A stretch of DNA of 8,473 nucleotides from Flavobacterium sp. (GTDB lineage: Bacteria; Bacteroidota; Bacteroidia; Flavobacteriales; Flavobacteriaceae), in contig JASLHL010000332.1 in the NCBI GenBank assembly GCA_030152225.1, positions 1 to 8,473 on the forward strand. Direction: 5' to 3'. The notes beneath the pieces are model-generated. The model was given only the letters and a program-made list of their open reading frames with translations, was not told the DNA's origin and did not search any database. Shown piece by piece: positions 1 through 5,590 of the stretch (positions within the stretch are counted from its first letter, which is position 1; each line of letters starts with the position of its first letter). The position numbers and the translations under genes were made by a program.

Positions 1-36
1 AAGAGAATCTTCTTTTTCAACTAGATATAATGAATC

Positions 37-71
37 AAAAGCCAAAAGCCGAAAACCAAAAGCCGAAAGCC
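37..71. repeat. Five-copy 7-bp tandem repeat, consensus RAAAGCC
   Basis: Five consecutive heptamers are read on the + strand: AAAAGCC (37-43), AAAAGCC (44-50), GAAAACC (51-57), AAAAGCC (58-64) and GAAAGCC (65-71). It lies just beyond the stop codon of the minus-strand small membrane gene. No hairpin partner is visible, so it is not an obvious intrinsic terminator. Three units make 21 nt, so if a + strand gene from the left reads through in the frame ending at 105, the repeat would encode a KPKAxxQ-type heptapeptide. Whether it is coding cannot be settled from the window. Confidence 0.85.
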
Positions 72-85
72 AAACAACAAAAAAA

Positions 86-268
86 TCACAACTTACAGTT
101 ATTCTGACAACCAAAATTAAAAACAGCCTGAATCATGAGATAAGCAGCGGGTATGAGCAAAAGCCAAATGCGGGCATCTACGGCTTGAATCAGCAATAAG
201 AGAGCAAGTCCTAAACGGATATAGCGCATAGGCGTCCATTTTTTAAAGTAATTCACAACAGTATTCAT
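86..268 (-). CDS. Small two-helix inner-membrane protein with C-terminal CxxxC (DUF2892/YgaP-TM-like)
   Basis: This 60-aa protein has a basic, aromatic N-terminus (KKWTPMRYIRLG, residues 9-20). Two hydrophobic segments follow, at about residues 19-30 and 34-51, separated by a short DAR turn. It ends in FGC-QNN-C, with cysteines at 54 and 58. The RYIRL start, the two short helices and the terminal cysteines resemble the DUF2892/YgaP-like transmembrane family, often found with rhodanese or other sulfur-transfer proteins; that assignment is by pattern only. The two cysteines could carry a persulfide or bind metal, which is inference. The ATG is preceded by an AT-rich leader, and a TAnnTTTG box (293-300) lies about 25 bp upstream. 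The gene is divergent from the exported DsrE-family gene at 395, with a shared palindrome between them, which suggests co-regulation. Confidence 0.75.
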   Translation of the reverse strand: MNTVVNYFKKWTPMRYIRLGLALLLLIQAVDARIWLLLIPAAYLMIQAVFNFGCQNNCKL

Positions 269-292
269 CTTATTTCTATTTTATATGTACCC

Positions 293-300
293 CAAAAATA
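293..300 (-). promoter_or_regulatory. Putative -7 box of the minus-strand small membrane gene
   Basis: Read on the minus strand this is TATTTTTG, an exact match to the Bacteroidota sigma-A -7 consensus TAnnTTTG. It lies about 25 bp before the ATG at 268. No good -33 TTG is found at normal spacing, so the promoter may rely on an activator. The centre of the palindrome at 323-336 is 33 bp from the centre of this box. Confidence 0.55.
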
Positions 301-319
301 CTTTTATTTTTTTTGGCCT

Positions 320-339
320 ACTGTAACAATTGTTACTGT
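320..339. promoter_or_regulatory. Palindromic operator, probably for a Crp/Fnr-type regulator
   Basis: Positions 323-336 form a perfect 14-bp palindrome, GTAACAATTGTTAC. It extends to 320-339 with one mismatched pair (322/337). The GTAAC-N4-GTTAC layout has the length and spacing of Fnr/PrfA-type boxes (TTGAT-N4-ATCAA; TTAACA-N2-TGTTAA), pointing to a Crp/Fnr-superfamily protein, although other dimeric regulators could bind such a site. Its centre (329.5) is exactly 33 bp from the centres of both flanking -7 boxes. This puts it at about -40/-41 for each divergent gene, the classic class II activator position. The regulator itself is not in the window. Confidence 0.6.
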
Positions 340-366
340 TGATTCTCATTAGATCGGCTAGATTTG
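339..366 (+). promoter_or_regulatory. Putative promoter of the DsrE-family gene
   Basis: TAGATTTG at 359-366 matches the Bacteroidota -7 consensus TAnnTTTG. A TTG at 339-341 lies 17 bp upstream as a possible -33 element. The implied transcription start is near 370, leaving a leader of about 25 nt before the ATG at 395. The palindrome at 323-336 abuts the -33 region. Confidence 0.6.
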
Positions 367-394
367 TTTCAAACAAACATCAAATAGATTCGTT

Positions 395-829
395 ATGAGA
401 AAAATGCTAGGGGCGATTGCCGTACTACTGAGTACAACAACAATGGTAAATGCGACACACCTTGTGCATCCAACAAGTGTATCAACAGCACAAGTAACAA
501 CAGGAGACAAATACGCGATTTTAGTTCAATCGACTAAAAACTTACGCGCTTCGATTATGACTGCTTCAGAGATGAAGCAAGCCAATCCAGCAATTGCTTT
601 CGAAATTGTAATTATGGGGCAAATGGTACAGGAATTAAACGACAGCGACTTGCGTTCAACCTTAGATGCGGCCAATAAAGCGGGAATTAAGTTAGTGGTA
701 TGTGAATTTGCACTACAGGTTTACGGTGTAGCCCTTCAGGACTTGCCTGCGTATTTTATTGGGACACCAAATGCACATAAGTACTTATTTCAATTAAATG
801 AAAAGCAGTACAATACCCTTTCCATCTAA
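395..829 (+). CDS. Exported DsrE-family protein
   Basis: This is a 144-aa protein. Residues 1-20 form a signal peptide: MRK basic start, hydrophobic GAIAVLL core, and a VNA cleavage site before T21. The mature part resembles the DsrE/DsrF sulfur-relay fold. It has a first beta strand YAILVQS (40-46), a long helix, strand FEIVIMG (69-75), then GIKLVVCEFAL (97-107) with the only cysteine, C103, at the position where DsrE-family proteins carry the persulfide-bearing Cys. After it come QVYGVALQDLP and a short C-terminal helical tail. DsrE relatives pass sulfane sulfur between partners, and a periplasmic version would act outside the cytoplasmic membrane. The substrate is unknown. The gene is divergent from a small membrane protein gene ending in CxxxC and may be co-activated with it. 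It is monocistronic and followed by a strong terminator. Confidence 0.75.
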   Translation: MRKMLGAIAVLLSTTTMVNATHLVHPTSVSTAQVTTGDKYAILVQSTKNLRASIMTASEMKQANPAIAFEIVIMGQMVQELNDSDLRSTLDAANKAGIKLVVCEFALQVYGVALQDLPAYFIGTPNAHKYLFQLNEKQYNTLSI

Positions 830-863
830 AATAAACAACAAATCAGCATACCTTTTTTTAGCC

Positions 864-893
864 AAAAAAAGCATCCAATATTGGATGCTTTTT
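864..893. terminator. Bidirectional intrinsic terminator between the DsrE gene and pcm
   Basis: GCATCCAATATTGGATGC (871-888) is a perfect self-complementary stem. It is flanked by A7 on the left (864-870) and T5 on the right (889-893), so the helix extends through A-T pairs. Read from either strand, the GC-containing hairpin is followed by a T tract, as needed to end both the + strand DsrE gene (stop at 829) and the convergent pcm gene (stop at 903). Confidence 0.9.
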
Positions 894-902
894 GTCTTAT
901 CC

Positions 903-1544
903 TTAGTTTTTATTTTCTAACATGGGTACGAAGCGAAAATCGCCGTGTTCGTGTTTTTCGAACTGGGTTTCATTGAGACGAATGAGTTCAATCATCGTTT
1001 GTTGATCTTCACCAACGGGAATAATAAGACGTCCCCCTACCTTAAGTTGTCCCATTAATGCTTGAGGAATAAAAGGAGCTCCTGCAGTCACAATAATCGA
1101 ATCAAAAGGCGCATAATTAGGCAACCCTTTATAGCCATCTCCGAAGGTTAATAGCTTGGCTCGAATCCCTAATTTTGGCAGTAGTAAGGAGGTTTTCTTA
1201 TACAGTTCTAACTGGCGTTCAATGCTGTATACCCTCGCTCCCATAGCGACTAATACGGCCGTTTGATATCCACTTCCCGTTCCAATTTCCAATACCTTAT
1301 CCTCTGGTTTGACTTGCAATAACTGCGTTTGAAAAGCAACCGTATACGGATGCGAGATCGTCTGACCTGCTCCTATGGGAAAAGCAGTGTTTTGATAGGC
1401 AAAATTTTCAAAACTCGAATCTATAAATAAATGTCTAGGAATACGTCTAATTGCCTGAAGTACGGCTTGATCGACAATGCCTTTTTCCTTCAACGCTTCA
1501 ACCAACTGATTGCGCAATCCCTGATGCTTCGCAGAATCCTTCAC
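903..1544 (-). CDS. pcm: Protein-L-isoaspartate O-methyltransferase
   Basis: Pcm transfers a methyl group from S-adenosylmethionine to isoaspartyl residues, starting repair of age-damaged proteins in the cytoplasm. The 213-aa length is normal for the family. Visible motifs are HQGLRNQL near the N-terminus (7-14), the PIMT signature GAGQTISHP (58-66), SAM-binding motif I VLEIGTGSGYQTAVLV (84-99), an acidic turn at 107-110, GDG (135-137), FDSIIVTAGAP (147-157) and GRLIIPVG (171-178). The start codon is GTG at 1544. The resulting N-terminus, MKDSAKHQGLRNQL, matches the usual start of flavobacterial homologues, so GTG is preferred over any internal ATG. A -7 box lies 20 bp upstream. The gene is convergent with the DsrE gene and divergent from the oxidoreductase gene. 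Confidence 0.96.
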   Translation of the reverse strand: MKDSAKHQGLRNQLVEALKEKGIVDQAVLQAIRRIPRHLFIDSSFENFAYQNTAFPIGAGQTISHPYTVAFQTQLLQVKPEDKVLEIGTGSGYQTAVLVAMGARVYSIERQLELYKKTSLLLPKLGIRAKLLTFGDGYKGLPNYAPFDSIIVTAGAPFIPQALMGQLKVGGRLIIPVGEDQQTMIELIRLNETQFEKHEHGDFRFVPMLENKN

Positions 1545-1563
1545 AGTATATAAATAATTTACA

Positions 1564-1571
1564 CAAAAGTA
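1564..1571 (-). promoter_or_regulatory. Putative -7 box of pcm
   Basis: The minus strand reads TACTTTTG, an exact TAnnTTTG match 20 bp upstream of the GTG start. The leader would be only about 15 nt. No convincing -33 TTG is seen at standard distance. Confidence 0.5.
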
Positions 1572-1668
1572 ACCATTATTTTGATAAAAAGCACCTTTTT
1601 AAAACCTTCCAAACAAAGTATTGCAAAAGATTTAAAGCTTAAATTTTACCCATTCCATAAATAAGTTT

Positions 1669-1676
1669 TATTTTTG
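1669..1676 (+). promoter_or_regulatory. Putative -7 box of the Gfo/Idh/MocA gene
   Basis: TATTTTTG matches TAnnTTTG and ends 16 bp before the ATG at 1693. The intergenic space 1545-1692 is shared with the divergent pcm promoter. Nothing else recognisable is seen there, and no clear -33 box. Confidence 0.45.
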
Positions 1677-1692
1677 TTCAAAATAATTTTTT

Positions 1693-2658
1693 ATGCTTAA
1701 AATTGGCGTATTGGGAGCAGGACACTTAGGTAAAATTCACCTGCGTTTGCTCAACCAATCAGAAAAATACGAACTAGTAGGTTTTTATGACCCTTTTGCA
1801 GACAATGCAAACAAAGTAGCGCAAGAGTTTGGATATACCAAATTTGACAGCATTGACGAATTAATTCAAGCTGTTGATGTTGTTGATATTGTGACTCCTA
1901 CACTCTCCCATTTTGACTGTGCAAAGAAAGCCATTGAAGCGGGAAAACACGTTTTTTTAGAAAAACCCATTACTACCACCGTAGCCGAAGCAGAAACCCT
2001 GATTGAATTAGCGGAAAAACACCACGTCCTTGGACAAGTAGGCCATGTTGAACGCTTTAACCCTGCCTTCGTTGCGATTAGCTCTAAAATTGAAAATCCA
2101 ATGTTTATCGAAACACACCGCTTGGCCGAATTTAACCCAAGAGGTACGGATGTTCCTGTCGTATTGGATTTAATGATCCATGATTTAGACGCCATCTTAA
2201 GTGTGGTACACTCACCCGTAAAACACGTTAGTGCGAGTGGTGTTTCCGTTCTAAGTGAATCACCCGATATCGCCAATGCGCGTATCGAATTCGAAAATGG
2301 ATGTGTAGCCAATGTAACGGCTAGTAGAATCTCCATGAAAAATATGCGTAAATCTCGCTTCTTTCAACGCGATGCTTACATCTCTGTCGATTATTTAGAG
2401 AAAACATGTGAGGTGGTAAAAATGAAAGATGCCCCAGAAACACCAGGTGATTTTGATTTAATCTTACAAAATGCCGAAGGCGTAAAGAAACAAATTTACT
2501 ACGATAACCCTACGGTTTTACCAAATAATGCTATCTTAGATGAGCTGGAAACCTTCCACGACGCAATTGTTAATAAAACAACGCCAATTGTCACGTTGGA
2601 AGATGGTACAAAAGCCTTGCGATTGGCTTATCAGATCATTGAAGCATTCAAAAACTAA
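1693..2658 (+). CDS. Gfo/Idh/MocA-family NAD(P)-dependent oxidoreductase
   Basis: This is a 321-aa cytoplasmic dehydrogenase of normal family length. The N-terminal Rossmann fold begins KIGVLGAGHLG, with dinucleotide-binding G8, G10 and G13, and an acidic residue D33 after the second strand that suggests NAD(H) preference. VTPTLSH (68-73) and the family-defining EKP (90-92, catalytic-site Lys91) follow. The substrate-binding half starts with GQVGHVERFNP (114-124) and contains LDLMIHDLD (158-166), whose Asp/His residues usually sit at the active site. The GHVERFNP variant resembles sugar-nucleotide and related dehydrogenases, but the substrate cannot be deduced. The gene is followed after 33 nt by a co-directional 3-hydroxyacyl-CoA dehydrogenase gene, with no terminator between, so the two are probably co-transcribed. 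Confidence 0.93.
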   Translation: MLKIGVLGAGHLGKIHLRLLNQSEKYELVGFYDPFADNANKVAQEFGYTKFDSIDELIQAVDVVDIVTPTLSHFDCAKKAIEAGKHVFLEKPITTTVAEAETLIELAEKHHVLGQVGHVERFNPAFVAISSKIENPMFIETHRLAEFNPRGTDVPVVLDLMIHDLDAILSVVHSPVKHVSASGVSVLSESPDIANARIEFENGCVANVTASRISMKNMRKSRFFQRDAYISVDYLEKTCEVVKMKDAPETPGDFDLILQNAEGVKKQIYYDNPTVLPNNAILDELETFHDAIVNKTTPIVTLEDGTKALRLAYQIIEAFKN

Positions 2659-2691
2659 TTGATAATTAACTCGTAAACACACAAATAACTT

Positions 2692-3579
2692 ATGAAAAAT
2701 ATTGCTGTAATTGGTGCAGGAACAATGGGAAATGGAATTGCTCATACTTTCGCTCAAAAAGGCTTTAAAGTGCTTTTAATCGATATTTCAGAACAAGCGA
2801 TTGAAAGAGGAATGAACACAATTAGCAAGAATTTAGATCGAATGATTGCCAAAGGTTCTATCACAGAAGCAGACAAAAAAGCAACAATTGAAAATATTAT
2901 TACCTATACAGAAATTAAAGATGGCGTTGTTAATGCTGATTTAGTTATTGAAGCGGCTACTGAAAATATCAACCTAAAATTGAATATTTTCAAAGAATTA
3001 AGCGCAGTTTGTAGCGAAGATATCATCTTAGCATCAAATACGTCTTCTATTTCTATTACGCAAATTGCATCCGTGGTAAAAAACCCAGAACGCGTAATCG
3101 GTATGCACTTTATGAACCCTGTGCCTATCATGAAATTGGTGGAAATCATCCGTGGATACAACACCTCAGATGAGGTAACCAAAGCGATTATGGACTTGTC
3201 GTTGAAATTGGACAAAGTGCCTACAGAAGTAAACGATTACCCTGGTTTTGTTGCTAACCGCATCTTAATGCCGATGATCAATGAAGCAATCGAAACCCTA
3301 TACAATGGTGTGGCAGGTGTAGAAGAAATTGATACCGTAATGAAATTGGGAATGGCTCATCCCATGGGACCTTTACAATTGGCCGACTTCATCGGTTTAG
3401 ATGTTTGTTTATCAATCCTAAACGTCATGTATGACGGGTTTAAAAATCCTAAATACGCACCATGCCCATTATTAGTGAATATGGTCATGGCTGGTAAATT
3501 GGGCGTAAAATCTGGCGAAGGATTTTATGACTACAGCGAAAGCAAAAAAGCAGAAAAAGTGGCGAAAATGTTTTCTTAA
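2692..3579 (+). CDS. hbd: 3-hydroxybutyryl-CoA dehydrogenase
   Basis: This enzyme catalyses NAD(P)-dependent interconversion of (S)-3-hydroxybutyryl-CoA and acetoacetyl-CoA, used in fatty-acid oxidation or butanoate/phenylacetate-type pathways. It is 295 aa, the standalone (not FadB-fused) size. The Rossmann start IAVIGAGTMGNGIAHTF has G8, G10 and G13. The catalytic set is intact: S118 in SNTSSI, H139 in GMHFMNP, E151 in LVEII and N189 in FVANRILMP. The C-terminal helical domain carries HPMGPLQLADFIGLD (223-237) and GEGFYDY (275-281). Names used for this family include hbd, paaH and fadB2; the symbol is a family assignment and the physiological chain length is not known. It is probably transcribed with the upstream oxidoreductase and ends shortly before a hairpin terminator. 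Confidence 0.94.
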   Translation: MKNIAVIGAGTMGNGIAHTFAQKGFKVLLIDISEQAIERGMNTISKNLDRMIAKGSITEADKKATIENIITYTEIKDGVVNADLVIEAATENINLKLNIFKELSAVCSEDIILASNTSSISITQIASVVKNPERVIGMHFMNPVPIMKLVEIIRGYNTSDEVTKAIMDLSLKLDKVPTEVNDYPGFVANRILMPMINEAIETLYNGVAGVEEIDTVMKLGMAHPMGPLQLADFIGLDVCLSILNVMYDGFKNPKYAPCPLLVNMVMAGKLGVKSGEGFYDYSESKKAEKVAKMFS

Positions 3580-3610
3580 TTGAAAAACAACTAAAATAAA
3601 ACCGCATAGC

Positions 3611-3647
3611 AAGACAATCGATAATATTGTCGATTGTCTTATTTTTT
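3611..3647 (+). terminator. Intrinsic terminator after the dehydrogenase gene
   Basis: AAGACAATCGA (3611-3621) pairs perfectly with TCGATTGTCTT (3630-3640) around an 8-nt loop, giving an 11-bp stem. It is followed by ATTTTTT (3641-3647). It lies 31 bp past the stop at 3579 and 19 bp before the ATG at 3666, and so separates two transcription units. Its T tract overlaps a near -7 box (TA-T6-G, 3640-3648), one base longer than TAnnTTTG, which may belong to the downstream operon promoter. Confidence 0.85.
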
Positions 3648-3665
3648 GATATCTTATAGTAAAGA

Positions 3666-4883
3666 ATGGCAAAAATAATTCCTTTCCAGGGGATACGCCC
3701 CACACGAGATAAAGCTAATTTAGTCACTTGCAGATCTTTTGAAGATTACAATGCAGTTGAATTAGCCTATCTTTTAGACTACAATCCCTTTTCATTCATT
3801 CACGTTTTACATCCCGCTTATGTCAACCCTCAAAAGGTTACTAGTGATAAGCGTTTTAAAATGGTGGCTGCTAAATTCAATGATTTTAAAAAGGAAGGCA
3901 TTCTAACAAAGGAAGAACACCCTGTTTTATATCTCTATCAGATTGAAACAAAAAACTGGAAATTCACCGGTATTGTTGCAGGTACTTGTATCGAAGATTA
4001 CGAAAATAACATAATCAAACGACATGAAGATACCCTAGAATATCGCGTCAAACTATTCAAAGAGTATTTATACCACAGTCGATTCAATACAGAACCTGTA
4101 CTCATGATGTATCCTGATAAAGAAAACATCAATAATTGGATCGCCGCCTATAAAGAAAACAGACCGATTTACGATTTTACCACCGTGACCAAAGAACGTC
4201 ACACCATTTGGAAAATCGACGATCAAGCGTGTATAGATTGGCTTTGTAGCGAATTTGACCATATTCCAGAAATGTACATCGCCGATGGCCATCATCGCTT
4301 TGCCTCTGCGGCTTTACTCAAACAAGAAAATGGCTTTGAACCGCATTCACACAGCAATACGGTCATGACTTTTCTAATTGCTGAAAACAACATCAAAATA
4401 TACGAATTCAATCGCATTATTCACGATTTGAATAACCATACCAAAGAAGAGTTTTTAGCGCTTTTAAGCGAAAAATTCGCTGTAAAAAACAAACAACAAC
4501 AGCTGTGGAAACCCTCCAAGAAAATGGAATTTGGCATGTACTTGGACGGCGATTTTTACTCGCTAAAACTAAAAGATAAAATAAAAACAGACAATATTTT
4601 GATGCAATTAGACGCGCAAATTTTGTATGATGCTGTTTTAAACCCTATCTTGGGATTAGATGATTTAAGAAACGATGCTAGAATTGATTATATCCCTGGA
4701 AATGAATCTATTGTAGCTATCAAAGAATTAGTGGATGACGGAGAGTATGAAGTTGGATTTATGCTCTATCCAACCAATGTGCAGGAGATTAAACTCGTCG
4801 CAGATAACGATTTAATCATGCCCCCAAAAAGTACCTATATTGAACCCAAGTTCATGAATGGGCTATTAACCTATGAAATTTAA
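3666..4883 (+). CDS. DUF1015 family protein
   Basis: This 405-aa protein matches the DUF1015 family in length and motifs. The N-terminus is AKIIPFQGIRP. A central IKRHEDT (117-123) precedes LEYRVKLFKEYL, and the hallmark YIADGHHRFASA (204-215) has a His-His-Arg cluster and looks like an active or ligand-binding site. No signal peptide or membrane helix is seen, so it is probably cytoplasmic. No biochemical function is firmly established. In many Bacteroidota the gene lies near serine-biosynthesis genes, but none is in this window. It is the first gene of a five-gene run and is followed after 9 nt by the PLP-binding protein gene, so a link to amino-acid or PLP-dependent metabolism is possible but inferred. 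Confidence 0.93.
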   Translation: MAKIIPFQGIRPTRDKANLVTCRSFEDYNAVELAYLLDYNPFSFIHVLHPAYVNPQKVTSDKRFKMVAAKFNDFKKEGILTKEEHPVLYLYQIETKNWKFTGIVAGTCIEDYENNIIKRHEDTLEYRVKLFKEYLYHSRFNTEPVLMMYPDKENINNWIAAYKENRPIYDFTTVTKERHTIWKIDDQACIDWLCSEFDHIPEMYIADGHHRFASAALLKQENGFEPHSHSNTVMTFLIAENNIKIYEFNRIIHDLNNHTKEEFLALLSEKFAVKNKQQQLWKPSKKMEFGMYLDGDFYSLKLKDKIKTDNILMQLDAQILYDAVLNPILGLDDLRNDARIDYIPGNESIVAIKELVDDGEYEVGFMLYPTNVQEIKLVADNDLIMPPKSTYIEPKFMNGLLTYEI

Positions 4884-4892
4884 AATTATACG

Positions 4893-5582
4893 ATGATGTC
4901 AAGTATTGCTGAGAATCTAAAACGAATTAAAACTAACCTTCCTGAACAAGTGAGTTTAGTAGCTGTTTCTAAAACCAAGCCCAATGCGGCTATTTTAGAA
5001 GCATATGAAGCAGGACAAAGAATTTTCGGTGAAAATAAGATACAAGAAATGACGGATAAATATGAGGCTCTACCCAAGGATATTGAGTGGCATATGATTG
5101 GACATGTACAGCGCAATAAAGTGAAGTATATGGCGCCGTTTGTAACTTTAATTCACGCGGTGGACAGCCTGCGTTTACTTGTTGAAATCAATAAACAAGC
5201 AGAGCGAAACAATCGCGTGATCTCTTGTTTACTCCAGCTATTCATCGCAGATGAAGAAACGAAATTCGGTCTAGATGAAACCGAATTGATGGAAATACTA
5301 AACAGTGAGGAGTTTAAATCCCTCAACCATATCAAGATCCAAGGGTTAATGGGAATGGCAACATTTACAGCAGACCAGGATCAAATCAAACATGAATTTT
5401 CTACGCTACACGCGATTTTTGAAAAGGTAAAATCAACCTATAATCACCTACCTAATGTGGCTTGTGAAACGCTTTCTATGGGGATGAGTAACGACTACAT
5501 CATCGCTATCGAATGCGGAAGTACCTTGGTAAGAATAGGAAGTACCATTTTTGGAGACCGCCATTACGAATTAAACAAATAA
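4893..5582 (+). CDS. yggS: YggS/PLPBP family pyridoxal-phosphate homeostasis protein
   Basis: This is a 229-aa single-domain PLP-binding TIM-barrel protein of the YggS/PROSC family. It has no known catalytic activity and buffers pyridoxal phosphate and affects amino-acid and keto-acid pools. K27 in LVAVSKTKP is the expected Schiff-base lysine. Other family motifs are FGENKIQE (45-52), WHMIGHVQRNK (66-76), IQGLMGMA (149-156), LSMGMSNDY (194-202) and the phosphate-binding RIGSTIFG (214-221). Two adjacent ATGs (4893 and 4896) are possible starts. The first lies 9 nt after the DUF1015 stop. The next gene begins 8 nt after this stop, so it is clearly inside an operon. Confidence 0.96.
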   Translation: MMSSIAENLKRIKTNLPEQVSLVAVSKTKPNAAILEAYEAGQRIFGENKIQEMTDKYEALPKDIEWHMIGHVQRNKVKYMAPFVTLIHAVDSLRLLVEINKQAERNNRVISCLLQLFIADEETKFGLDETELMEILNSEEFKSLNHIKIQGLMGMATFTADQDQIKHEFSTLHAIFEKVKSTYNHLPNVACETLSMGMSNDYIIAIECGSTLVRIGSTIFGDRHYELNK

Positions 5583-5590
5583 GTATACTA

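Noticed and set aside
37..71. CRISPR-like array
   Set aside because: The units are 7 bp with no spacers, and no cas gene is present.
2..201. Open + strand frames entering from the left edge
   Set aside because: One runs antisense through the small membrane gene to about 201, and another ends at 105 with a Lys-rich tail. Either could be chance. A real upstream gene could end at 24 or 105, but there is too little sequence to call it.
1451..1642. 63-codon + strand frame spanning the pcm start and spacer
   Set aside because: It covers the pcm N-terminus in antisense and both divergent promoter regions, with no homology recognised.
1866..2336. 156-codon open frame on the minus strand inside the Gfo/Idh/MocA gene
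   Set aside because: It is antisense to a well-supported enzyme gene, its protein has no recognisable domain, and no promoter box is seen. It is a coding shadow.
2904..3215. Minus-strand open frame within the dehydrogenase gene
   Set aside because: It is antisense to intact catalytic motifs of the dehydrogenase, and its composition is typical of a shadow frame.
3472..3727. Two overlapping minus-strand frames across the 3579-3666 gap
   Set aside because: They run through the terminator hairpin and the starts or ends of two real genes, and their hydrophobic/Cys-Phe-rich products resemble no family.
5513..5590. ATG-initiated N-terminal extension of the exonuclease
   Set aside because: It adds 26 basic residues unlike the family and overlaps yggS by 70 bp. 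The TTG at 5591 gives the canonical MYAVLDIETTGG start.
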